Assembly: GCA_022782605.1 (NCBI GenBank)
Contig: JALFMW010000010.1
Coordinates: 1 to 56,453 of the forward strand
Source of the DNA: Clostridium sp.
Lineage (GTDB): Bacteria > Bacillota > Clostridia > Peptostreptococcales > Peptostreptococcaceae
Reading direction: 5' to 3'
Length of the DNA: 56,453 nucleotides
Shown here: in pieces, positions 33,071 through 41,603 of the stretch
How positions within the stretch are numbered: the stretch's first letter is position 1
How the letters are laid out: each line of letters starts with the position of its first letter
Made by a program: the position numbers and the translations under genes
Notes under the pieces: generated by a model
The model's input: the letters and a program-made list of their open reading frames with translations, nothing else
Database searches by the model: none
What the model was told of the DNA's origin: nothing

Positions 33071-34861
33071 TTATTCTGCATCATGTACATCTAATTTTAT
33101 GTTTAATTCATCTAATTGATCATTATCAGCAACACCTGGTGCATTTGTCATTGGACATATTGCATTTTGATTTTTAGGGAATGCTATTACTTCTCTTATG
33201 TTATCAGCTCCTGTAAGTAGCATCATTAATCTATCAAATCCGAAAGCTAATCCAGCATGTGGTGGTACACCGTATTTAAATGCTTCTAATAAGTATCCAA
33301 ATTTATCATTAGCTTCTTCATCACTTATTCCTATAGCATCGAACATTTTCTTTTGTATATCAGCATTAGATATTCTAACACTTCCTCCACCTAATTCATA
33401 TCCATTTAATACTATATCATAAGCTTTAGCTCTTAGGTTAGTTTTATCTTCAGCAGTTAAACCTTCTACGTCTTCATCTAATGGAGATGTGAAAGGATGG
33501 TGCATTGCTATCATTCTTCCTGTTTCTTCATCTTTTTCGAATAGCGGGAATTCAGTTACCCATAATAAGTTGTATTTATTTTTATCCATTAAATCTAGTT
33601 TTCTAGCAACTTCTAATCTAAGTTGTCCTAATGCATCATAAACTACTGCATTTTTATCAGCTATGAATAATAATAAATCTCCTGCTGTTGCTTCCATTTT
33701 TGTTAATATAGCATTCATTTCTTCTTCTGAGAAGAATTTAGCTATTGGTGATTCTATACCTTCTTCAGTTACTTTTATCCAAGCAAGACCTTTAGCTTTG
33801 TAAAGTTTAGCATGCTCTTCTAATTTCTTCATTCCTTTTTTAGAGAAAGCTTCTGCTCCACCTTTAACGTTTATACCTCTTACACTACCTTTTTCATCTG
33901 AAGCAGCATTAGCAAATACTCCAAATCCACAATCTTTAACTATATCAGATATATTTACAAATTCTAATCCAAATCTAGTGTCTGGTTTATCTGAACCGAA
34001 TCTATCCATAGCTTCTTTGTAAGTCATTCTTTGTATAGGTAATTGAATATCTACATCTAATACTTCTTTGAATATTTCTTGAAGCATTTTTTCCATTATT
34101 CCCATTACGTCCTCTTCATCAACAAATGACATTTCACAGTCTATTTGAGTGAATTCTGGTTGTCTATCAGCTCTTAAATCTTCATCTCTAAAGCATTTTA
34201 CTATTTGGAAGTATCTATCCATACCACTTACCATTAATAATTGTTTAAATAATTGTGGTGATTGTGGTAATGCGTAGAATTTACCTGGGTTAACTCTACT
34301 TGGTACTAAGTAATCTCTAGCTCCTTCTGGAGATGGTTTTATTAAAAATGGAGTTTCTATCTCTACAAAGTTATTATCTGTTAAGTAATTTCTTACTATT
34401 CTAGCTACCTTACTTCTAAGTACTAAGTTTCTTTGCATAGATGGTTTTCTTAAATCTAAATATCTATATTTTAATCTTAAATCTTCAGAAACATTGTCAT
34501 TATCTTTTATATATATTGGTGGAGTTTCTGATTTGCTTAATACTCTAAGCTCTGTTGCCTCTATTTCTATGTCTCCAGTTTCCATGTTAGGGTTTTTAGA
34601 TTGTCTTTCTCTAACTATACCTTTTACTGCAACTACATATTCAGAACCAAGTTTTTCAGCTTTATTAAATGCTTCTTCACTTACATTAGTATCAAATATT
34701 ATTTGGCTTATTCCTTTTATATCTCTTAAATCAACGAATACTAATCCACCTAAATTTCTTTTCTTTTGTACCCATCCATTTAAAACTACTTCTTCTCCCA
34801 CATTGGCAATTCTTAAATCACCACAGTAGTGAGTTCTTTTTAATCCATTTAAACTTTCCAT
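33071..34861 (-). CDS. aspS: Aspartyl-tRNA synthetase
   Basis: 596 residues, bacterial type. The anticodon-binding OB domain (1-105, with GWVQKKRNLGGLVFVDLRD) precedes the class II catalytic core: motif 2 FRDEDLRADRQPEFTQID near 220, the bacterial GAD insertion domain (about 290-415), and motif 3 GLAFGFDRLMMLL near 540. It charges tRNA-Asp, possibly also tRNA-Asn as non-discriminating forms do. No T-box lies upstream; the gap to hisS carries only a small hairpin. ATG with AAAGGAGG. Confidence 0.98.
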   Translation of the reverse strand: MESLNGLKRTHYCGDLRIANVGEEVVLNGWVQKKRNLGGLVFVDLRDIKGISQIIFDTNVSEEAFNKAEKLGSEYVVAVKGIVRERQSKNPNMETGDIEIEATELRVLSKSETPPIYIKDNDNVSEDLRLKYRYLDLRKPSMQRNLVLRSKVARIVRNYLTDNNFVEIETPFLIKPSPEGARDYLVPSRVNPGKFYALPQSPQLFKQLLMVSGMDRYFQIVKCFRDEDLRADRQPEFTQIDCEMSFVDEEDVMGIMEKMLQEIFKEVLDVDIQLPIQRMTYKEAMDRFGSDKPDTRFGLEFVNISDIVKDCGFGVFANAASDEKGSVRGINVKGGAEAFSKKGMKKLEEHAKLYKAKGLAWIKVTEEGIESPIAKFFSEEEMNAILTKMEATAGDLLLFIADKNAVVYDALGQLRLEVARKLDLMDKNKYNLLWVTEFPLFEKDEETGRMIAMHHPFTSPLDEDVEGLTAEDKTNLRAKAYDIVLNGYELGGGSVRISNADIQKKMFDAIGISDEEANDKFGYLLEAFKYGVPPHAGLAFGFDRLMMLLTGADNIREVIAFPKNQNAICPMTNAPGVADNDQLDELNIKLDVHDAE

Positions 34862-34887
34862 ATTTCCTCCTTTGTCAATTACGCACT

Positions 34888-34921
34888 ATAAGGTGAAAGA
34901 ATAAAAATTCTGCCACCTTAT
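34888..34921. other. Intercistronic hairpin between hisS and aspS
   Basis: Two-part stem ATAAGGTG/CACCTTAT plus AGAAT/ATTCT around an AAAA loop. T-rich sequence follows only on the plus strand, so it is not a minus-strand terminator. It may be an mRNA processing or stabilising element between the two synthetase genes. Confidence 0.4.
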
Positions 34922-34938
34922 TTTTATGTCAATTTTAA

Positions 34939-36201
34939 TTATAATCTTTTCTTTAACTCATCTACTAATTCACTAATTTTTACAGTAGTTTGTTCTGATG
35001 TACTCATATTTTTAAGAGTAGCCGAATCCCCAGCTAATTCATCATCACCTATTACTATTGTATATTTAGCATTTATTTTATCTGAGTATTTAAATTGAGC
35101 TTTTAAGCTTTTTCCTAAGTGATCTATATCTGTGCTTATGTGATTATCTCTTAGAGATTTTATTAAACCAAAGCTTTTAGTTTTTGCTGCATCACCAATT
35201 GTAGCTATGTATATATCTGTAGATTTTGGATTTTCTATTTCTATATTATTATTTTCTAATGTTAATAATAATCTTTCTGCTCCAAGTCCAAATCCTATAC
35301 CACTTATTCCTTTAGGTCCTCCTAGCTGTTCAACTAGACCATCATATCTTCCTCCACCACAAACTGTACTTTGTGAACCTATATCATTAGATATTATTTC
35401 AAAAGCAGTTTTTCTGTAGTAGTCAAGCCCTCTAACTATAGTTTTATCAACTACAAATTTTATATCCATTTCTCTTAAGTATTCTTGTAGTTTATTGAAG
35501 TGATCCTTACAATCATCACATAAATAATCTATCATAAATGGTATGTCATGTAAGTTTTCTTTACATGTAGGGTTTTTACAGTCTATAACCCTCATTGGAT
35601 TTTTTTCTTTTCTTTCTAAACAAGTTCCACATAATACATCAGATTTTGCATCTAAGTATTCTTTTAATTTTTTATTGTATTCTTCTCTACAGTGAGGACA
35701 TCCTACTGAATTTATATTTACTGATAAATCTTTTAATCCTAATTCACTAAAGAATTGAACTGCTAAAGATATAACCTCTGCATCTATAGATGGTTGGTCA
35801 CTTCCTAAAGCTTCTATTCCAAATTGATGGAATTGTCTTTGTCTTCCTGCTTGTGGTCTTTCATATCTGAAACATGGTGTTATGTAGAATAATTTTGTTG
35901 GTTGTGTATCAGCATATAATTTACTTTCTATAAATGCTCTTATAGTTCCAGCAGTTCCTTCTGGTTTTAAACTTATTTGTCTATCACCTTTATCTGTAAA
36001 AGTATACATTTCTTTTTGTACTATATCTGTAGTATCTCCTACACTTCTTGTGAAAACTTCTGTATGCTCAAATATAGGAGTTCTCATTTCTTCATATCCG
36101 TATAATGCACATATTTCTCTGAATTTTTTTTCGACATACTGCCATTTATATACTTCTTTTGGTAATATATCTCTTGTTCCTCTTGGCGCTTTACTTAGCA
36201 T
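34939..36201 (-). CDS. hisS: Histidyl-tRNA synthetase
   Basis: 420 residues. The class II core starts with APRGTRDILP. Motif 2 is FRYERPQAGRQRQFHQFG, the HisA motif is VRGLDYYRKTAFEI, and the C-terminal anticodon-binding domain covers about 325-420. An internal cysteine-rich stretch (CPHCREEY, CGTC, CDDC) matches bacterial HisRS of this group. It overlaps the end of hemZ by 11 bases, so the two are co-transcribed and probably translationally coupled. Confidence 0.98.
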   Translation of the reverse strand: MLSKAPRGTRDILPKEVYKWQYVEKKFREICALYGYEEMRTPIFEHTEVFTRSVGDTTDIVQKEMYTFTDKGDRQISLKPEGTAGTIRAFIESKLYADTQPTKLFYITPCFRYERPQAGRQRQFHQFGIEALGSDQPSIDAEVISLAVQFFSELGLKDLSVNINSVGCPHCREEYNKKLKEYLDAKSDVLCGTCLERKEKNPMRVIDCKNPTCKENLHDIPFMIDYLCDDCKDHFNKLQEYLREMDIKFVVDKTIVRGLDYYRKTAFEIISNDIGSQSTVCGGGRYDGLVEQLGGPKGISGIGFGLGAERLLLTLENNNIEIENPKSTDIYIATIGDAAKTKSFGLIKSLRDNHISTDIDHLGKSLKAQFKYSDKINAKYTIVIGDDELAGDSATLKNMSTSEQTTVKISELVDELKKRL

Positions 36202-37663
36202 TTTTCTCTACCTCCTCATACTTTCTTTTTATCATTTCGTCAACTCTGTTTATATATTGTTCAACATTTTTGACGTTTTCTACCCTTTCAATCCTATCTT
36301 CATCAGGATATACAAATTTAGTTATAGAACCTGCTCCTAATGCATAATTACTTTGTTTTTCTTCCATAATCTGCATATTATAAATACATTCATATCCTTC
36401 TTTAGCATAACCTATATTCTCAAGATTACCTAGCATATGTTTTTGTCTGTACATATAATAAGGATTTAATCCCATATCTTTTGCATATTCCTTAGCTAAA
36501 CTAATCATTTTAACCATTTCTTCATACTGCGCAAGTTCATAGTCTTGTAAATTTTCTTTTAGCTTTGATGTTCTTTTTACTGCTAAGGTATGAACAGTTA
36601 GACTTTCTGGAGATAGTTCTTTTATTTTATCTAAAGTATTTCTAACCATATCTAGATTTTCATCTACTAGTCCTAGTATTATATCCATATTTATATTATC
36701 AAATCCTATTTCTCTAGCTAAATGGAAACAGTCTATAATATCTTGTACATTATGATTTCTTCCTATTTTCTTTAAGGTTTCATCATTCATACTTTGTGGG
36801 TTAATACTAATTCTGTCCACATTATTTCTTTTTAAAACTTCTAACATTTCTCTATTTATAGTATCTGGTCTACCAGCTTCTACTGTAAACTCTTTTATTT
36901 CACTTAAATCAAATCTTTCAAATAATCCTTTGATTAATGTGTCCATTTCTTCTGGAGTTAAAGTAGTTGGCGTTCCTCCACCTATATATAATGTTTCTAT
37001 AGTTTTATTTTGTTCTCTCAATAACCTAGCTACACCTTCGACTTCTTCAAGTAATTTAGCTACATATGTAGGCTTTAAACCACCAAATTGCTTAAGAGAG
37101 TTAGCTGGGAATGAACAATAATAACATCTTGTAGGACAGAATGGAATACTAACGTATAAAGATACTTTATTTTCATCAATTGGGTAAATAAATTTTCTTT
37201 CTCTCTTTGCAATATCAAGAGCTAAATCAATTTTATCATCACTTATAAAATAATCATTTTTTAATTTTTCTTTTATTTGGTCATCACTAAAATTATTATC
37301 AAGTAATGAATGAACTATTTTTACAGGTCTTATTCCTGTAAGTATTCCCCATGGTGGAGTTATGTTAAATTTCTTTTCTAAAATTTTAAATATACTCCTT
37401 TTTATAGTTTCTTTTATAACCTTCTTATTCTCCCTTTCACATAGTCCTTCTAAGCTTCTATGTTCAACATGTTCATATATTACTCCATAATTTTCGCAAT
37501 ACATTGTTTTTGAAAAAACATTGTTATTATGGAAAAATACTGTATTTTCCACAACCATCATACAATCTCTTTCGTCAATAAATCTAAAGTCAGAAGTAAA
37601 TAATTTTATCAATTCACTTACTTCATATTTAAAGTCATGACCTTTTAATACAACACCTATCAT
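36191..37663 (-). CDS. hemZ: HemZ-type radical-SAM coproporphyrinogen dehydrogenase-like protein
   Basis: 490 residues. The N-terminal ~160-residue domain is specific to HemZ. The radical-SAM motif FCPTRCYYCSF (C-x3-C-x2-C, near 175) follows, then GGGTPTTLTPEEMD and the C-terminal HemN-like region with MYRQKHMLGNLENIGYA. The family oxidises coproporphyrinogen III or inserts heme, but many Clostridia with hemZ lack complete heme synthesis, so the true substrate is uncertain. Its fixed position next to hisS is common in the group. ATG with AGAAGGAG. Confidence 0.92.
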   Translation of the reverse strand: MIGVVLKGHDFKYEVSELIKLFTSDFRFIDERDCMMVVENTVFFHNNNVFSKTMYCENYGVIYEHVEHRSLEGLCERENKKVIKETIKRSIFKILEKKFNITPPWGILTGIRPVKIVHSLLDNNFSDDQIKEKLKNDYFISDDKIDLALDIAKRERKFIYPIDENKVSLYVSIPFCPTRCYYCSFPANSLKQFGGLKPTYVAKLLEEVEGVARLLREQNKTIETLYIGGGTPTTLTPEEMDTLIKGLFERFDLSEIKEFTVEAGRPDTINREMLEVLKRNNVDRISINPQSMNDETLKKIGRNHNVQDIIDCFHLAREIGFDNINMDIILGLVDENLDMVRNTLDKIKELSPESLTVHTLAVKRTSKLKENLQDYELAQYEEMVKMISLAKEYAKDMGLNPYYMYRQKHMLGNLENIGYAKEGYECIYNMQIMEEKQSNYALGAGSITKFVYPDEDRIERVENVKNVEQYINRVDEMIKRKYEEVEKNAK

Positions 37664-37699
37664 TTTTATAGCTCCTTCTGAAATCCTTGAAAGTGTTAA

Positions 37700-38317
37700 T
37701 TATCTCATAAAAGGATTTGTCATTTTTTCTATTTTAATATTAGAATTAGGGCCGTGACCTGGATAAATAGCTATATCATCATCTTGATTCTTTAATCTTT
37801 TTAATGATTTTTCCATTTTCTTAAAGTCACCACCATAAAAGTCAGTTCTTCCTATACTTCCTGCAAATAAAGTATCTCCTGTAAGCATATGTTTATCAAT
37901 TTTTATACACATGCTTCCTGGAGTATGACCTGGAGTATGGATAAACTTTAATTTCATGTCTCCAACTTTTAATGTGTCATTATCTTTCACATATATATCA
38001 GCATCAAGTTCCACAGTATTTGACGGAAGTGATGCACTTAAGTTTTTCTTTTTATCAAGTAGTATTTCCCTCTCATCTTGGTGAGCTACTACCTGAGCAT
38101 TTGTAGCTTCCTTTAATTTTAATACATTTGTTATATGGTCACCATGACCATGAGTTAAAACAATATATTCAATACTTAAATTCTTTCTTTTAACAAAGTT
38201 CATTATATCAATAAAGTTTGCTCCAGGATCCACAACAATACATTTTTTAGTACTTTCGTCTCCAACTACATAAGTATTTTCACCCATGCGACTTTCAACA
38301 ATTTTTTCTAATATCAT
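37700..38317 (-). CDS. MBL-fold metallo-hydrolase (glyoxalase II-like)
   Basis: 205 residues of the metallo-beta-lactamase fold: VLTHGHGDHITN (zinc site, near 54-65), HTPGHTPGSMC (near 132), TGDTLFAGSIGRTDF and YPGHGP. It resembles YcbL/YqgX-type hydroxyacylglutathione-hydrolase-like thioesterases. Clostridia lack glutathione, so another thioester is likely. It lies between dtd and hemZ in a compact minus-strand operon, 13 bases from dtd. ATG with GGAGGGGG. Confidence 0.92.
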   Translation of the reverse strand: MILEKIVESRMGENTYVVGDESTKKCIVVDPGANFIDIMNFVKRKNLSIEYIVLTHGHGDHITNVLKLKEATNAQVVAHQDEREILLDKKKNLSASLPSNTVELDADIYVKDNDTLKVGDMKLKFIHTPGHTPGSMCIKIDKHMLTGDTLFAGSIGRTDFYGGDFKKMEKSLKRLKNQDDDIAIYPGHGPNSNIKIEKMTNPFMR

Positions 38318-38330
38318 AGTTTGCCCCCTC

Positions 38331-38780
38331 CTAGAATTCTTTTCTTGATTCTAATAATATTGTCACAGGACCATCATTAGTTAAATTAACCATCATATGA
38401 GCCCCAAATTTTCCTGTACCAACATTAATTCCTTGTTTTTTTATTTTTTCAACAAATTCTTCATATAAAGGATTCGCCACTTCTGGTCTTGCAGCATCAG
38501 AAAAACTTGGTCTTCTTCCTCTTCTAGCATCTCCATAAAGGGTAAATTGAGAAACAGCTAGTATTTCTCCTCCTACGTCTTTTAAAGATAAATTCATTTT
38601 TTCATCTTCATCTTCAAATATTCTTAAATTAGTTACTTTATCTACCATATAATCTACATCTTTAGATGTATCATCATGAGTTACTCCAAGTAATACCAAT
38701 AAGCCATGATTAATTTGACCAATAACTTCTTCATCTACAGTAACCTTTGAAGATGAAACTTTTTGTACAACTGCTCTCAT
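38331..38780 (-). CDS. dtd: D-aminoacyl-tRNA deacylase
   Basis: 149 residues, full length. Start [15 protein letters not shown] and motifs [18 protein letters not shown] (catalytic SQF region, near 78-95) and [11 protein letters not shown] (the C-terminal NxGPxT motif). It removes D-amino acids from mischarged tRNA, notably D-Tyr. It sits directly downstream of relA (9 bases), the standard Firmicutes arrangement. ATG with TAGGAGG. Confidence 0.97.
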   Translation of the reverse strand: MRAVVQKVSSSKVTVDEEVIGQINHGLLVLLGVTHDDTSKDVDYMVDKVTNLRIFEDEDEKMNLSLKDVGGEILAVSQFTLYGDARRGRRPSFSDAARPEVANPLYEEFVEKIKKQGINVGTGKFGAHMMVNLTNDGPVTILLESRKEF

Positions 38781-38789
38781 ATTTTCCTC

Positions 38790-41003
38790 CTAATTTCTCA
38801 CCCTGAAAACATCGTCAACTCCAGGTATAACTTTTAATTTTTTCATTAAATTTGTTAGCTCAGAAATGTCATTTACTTCTATTAATAAATTAATATGAGT
38901 TATCTCATCTTTTGATTTTCGTGCATTAACACCGTTTATGTTAAGTTTTTGCATTGCAATTGTATGAACAATATCATTTAACATGCTTTTTCTATCAGTT
39001 CCTACTATTCTAATTTCACCTTCGAACTTAGTTTTTTTCGGATTATCCCACTCAACATCTATTAGTCTCTGTTTGAAAACTTCATTATCCAATTTACAGT
39101 TTGGACAATCAGCTCTATGTATTGCAACACCTCTACCTTTTGTAACGTATCCTATTATTTCATCTCCAGGTAATGGGTTACAACATTTAGCAAACCTAAC
39201 TAATATATTATCAAGACCTTTTACAATTACTCCAGAGCTATTTTTCTTTCTTTTTTCTTTATATTCTTTATCACTTATTTTAAATTGTGATAAATCTTCA
39301 TTTTCAAGCTCTTTTTGTCTATTTTCTCTTTCTTTTTTCTTTTCTTCTTTAAGATAGAAATCTCTAACTTTTGGAACAACTTGGCTGGCTGTTATTCCAC
39401 CGTATCCTATAGTTGCGATTAAATCTTCCAAGCTTGGTTGATTAAATTTCTTCGAAATTTGTTCCATAAATTTTTCGATTGAAGAATCTTTTAGAGGAAT
39501 TCCATATCTTTTAAATTCTTTTTCTAATATTTCGTATCCTCGTTCAATATTTTCTTCTCTTCTTTCTTTTTTAAAGAACTGTCTTATTCTATTTCTTGCA
39601 TTTGGAGTTTTTACTATTTTAAGCCAATCTCTACTTGGTCCAGATGAGTTTGCAGAAGTTATAATTTCTACAATTTCTCCATTTTTCAATTTATAGTCAA
39701 TAGGTACTAATCTACCATTAATTTTAGCACCTACACATTTATTTCCCACCTTGGAATGAACTCTATATGCAAAATCTATTGGTGTAGATTCTGCAGGAAG
39801 TTCTATTACATCTCCCTTCGGTGTAAATACATAAACTTGACTATTGAATACATCTTCTTTTAATGAATCTAAAAATTCTTGTGGGTCTTTAACATCTTTT
39901 TCCCACTCCATCATTTGTCTTAGCCATTTAAGTTTTTCTTCCATCTTTCCATCATTACTCATTGTACCTTCTTTATATTTCCAGTGAGCTGCTATACCAT
40001 ATTCAGCAATGTTATGCATTTCATGAGTTCTTATTTGAATCTCAACTGGCTCACCTTCTGGTCCAATTACAGTTGTGTGAAGAGATTGATACATATTAGC
40101 CTTTGGCATTGCTATATAATCTTTAAATCTACCTGGCATTGGTACCCATAAAGTATGTACCATTCCAAGTACTGCATAGCAATCTTTGATTGTATCTACA
40201 ACTATTCTTACAGCTGTTAAATCAAAAATTTCTTCGAAAGTCTTATGTTTATTTTGCATCTTTTTATAAATACTATAAAAATGCTTAGGTCTTCCATAAA
40301 CTTCGCAATCTATATTAACTTCATTAAATTTAGCTTGTAATAATTTTACTATTTTATTTATATACTCTTCTCTTTTGCTTCTCTTCATAGAAACTTTATC
40401 AACTAAATCATAATATCCATCTGGATCAATATATCTTAGTGCTAAATCTTCAAGTTCCCACTTAATTTTAGATATTCCCAATCTATTAGCAATTCCACCA
40501 TAAATCTCCAAAGTTTCTTTTGCTTTATATTTTGCTTTTTCCTCAGGCATATATTTTAGAGTTCTCATATTATGTAATCTATCTGCTAATTTTATAAGAA
40601 TTACTCTAATATCTTTTGCCATTGCTAGAAACATTTTTCTTAAATTTTCAGCTTGAGTTTCCTCTTTTGATTGATATTTAATTTGACCAAGCTTTGTTAC
40701 TCCATCAACTAAATCTGCAATTTCTTTACTGAACATTTCTTTTATATCATCATAAGTATAATCCGTATCTTCTATAACATCATGTAAAAGACCTGCTGAT
40801 ATGGTTTCTATATCAAGTTGCATATCTACAAGAATATTTGCAACAGCTATTGGATGAATTATATAAGGTTCTCCTGACTTTCTAAGAACACCTTCATGAG
40901 CAGATTTGGCCAAATAGTAAGCTTTTTCTACAAGAGTAGTATCTGTATTAGGAGCATATTCTTTTATCTTATCTAGTATCTCCTGTAATTCCTTATCATG
41001 CAT
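38790..41003 (-). CDS. relA: Bifunctional (p)ppGpp synthetase/hydrolase (Rel)
   Basis: 737 residues, the long RSH form. The HD hydrolase domain (about 45-150) has LLHDVIEDTDYTYDD and ADRLHNMRTLKYM. The synthetase domain (about 240-350) has YGRPKHFYSIYKKM and YQSLHTTVIGPEG. TGS (about 390-450), a zinc-finger region (CCNPLPGDEI) and an ACT domain (about 663-737) follow. It makes the stringent-response alarmone on stalled ribosomes and also degrades it. Co-directional with apt, dtd and the synthetase genes. ATG with AGGTGG. Confidence 0.97.
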   Translation of the reverse strand: MHDKELQEILDKIKEYAPNTDTTLVEKAYYLAKSAHEGVLRKSGEPYIIHPIAVANILVDMQLDIETISAGLLHDVIEDTDYTYDDIKEMFSKEIADLVDGVTKLGQIKYQSKEETQAENLRKMFLAMAKDIRVILIKLADRLHNMRTLKYMPEEKAKYKAKETLEIYGGIANRLGISKIKWELEDLALRYIDPDGYYDLVDKVSMKRSKREEYINKIVKLLQAKFNEVNIDCEVYGRPKHFYSIYKKMQNKHKTFEEIFDLTAVRIVVDTIKDCYAVLGMVHTLWVPMPGRFKDYIAMPKANMYQSLHTTVIGPEGEPVEIQIRTHEMHNIAEYGIAAHWKYKEGTMSNDGKMEEKLKWLRQMMEWEKDVKDPQEFLDSLKEDVFNSQVYVFTPKGDVIELPAESTPIDFAYRVHSKVGNKCVGAKINGRLVPIDYKLKNGEIVEIITSANSSGPSRDWLKIVKTPNARNRIRQFFKKERREENIERGYEILEKEFKRYGIPLKDSSIEKFMEQISKKFNQPSLEDLIATIGYGGITASQVVPKVRDFYLKEEKKKERENRQKELENEDLSQFKISDKEYKEKRKKNSSGVIVKGLDNILVRFAKCCNPLPGDEIIGYVTKGRGVAIHRADCPNCKLDNEVFKQRLIDVEWDNPKKTKFEGEIRIVGTDRKSMLNDIVHTIAMQKLNINGVNARKSKDEITHINLLIEVNDISELTNLMKKLKVIPGVDDVFRVRN

Positions 41004-41046
41004 ATAACCACCTATTCTCCAAAGTATAAATTTTATTATATATGAA

Positions 41047-41070
41047 AATAGTTGGTAAAAACCAACTATT
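41047..41070 (-). terminator. Hairpin between apt and relA
   Basis: Perfect 10-bp stem AATAGTTGGT/ACCAACTATT with a 4-base loop, then TTTTCAT on the minus strand. Probably a partial terminator between apt and relA. Confidence 0.6.
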
Positions 41071-41078
41071 ATTATTGC

Positions 41079-41591
41079 CTAGTATTTTATAAGAGAATTA
41101 ACATTGTATTTTGATAATTTTTCTCTTCCGTTTAAGTCTTCTAATTCTATTAAAAATTGCATTGAAACTACTTCTCCACCTAACTTTTCTATAAGTTTAG
41201 CTGCAGCTTCCATAGTCCCTCCTGTAGCTAGTAAGTCGTCTACTATAGCAACTCTTTGACCTGGTTTAATAGCATCTTTGTGCATTTGTAATATATTAGA
41301 ACCATACTCTAAATCATATTCAAAACTTTCAACTTCCCATGGTAATTTACCTGGTTTTCTAACTGGTACAAAACCTATACCCATACCATAAGCAACTGGT
41401 GTTCCCATTAAGAACCCTCTAGCTTCTGGTCCTACTATTATATCTACATTTTTATCTTTTAAATCTGCTATAAATTCATCTATTGCAAATTTAAGTGCTT
41501 TACCATCTTGTAATAATGTTGTTATGTCCTTAAAGTCTATACCTTCTTTTGGGAAATCTTTAATTTCTCTTACTGTTTGTTTTAAATCCAT
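41079..41591 (-). CDS. apt: Adenine phosphoribosyltransferase
   Basis: 170 residues. Purine salvage enzyme making AMP from adenine and PRPP. Motifs: [15 protein letters not shown] at the N-terminus, [23 protein letters not shown], and the PRPP loop [17 protein letters not shown] (near 119). It lies 12 bases downstream of recJ, the typical Clostridia order recJ-apt-relA. ATG with AGGAGGAG. No purine riboswitch is seen. Confidence 0.97.
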   Translation of the reverse strand: MDLKQTVREIKDFPKEGIDFKDITTLLQDGKALKFAIDEFIADLKDKNVDIIVGPEARGFLMGTPVAYGMGIGFVPVRKPGKLPWEVESFEYDLEYGSNILQMHKDAIKPGQRVAIVDDLLATGGTMEAAAKLIEKLGGEVVSMQFLIELEDLNGREKLSKYNVNSLIKY

Positions 41592-41603
41592 TTAAAACTC
41601 CTC

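Noticed and set aside
34862-34938. Possible T-box leader before aspS
   Set aside because: Only 77 bases, with a simple hairpin and no T-box sequence or antiterminator; the other synthetase gene hisS overlaps hemZ.
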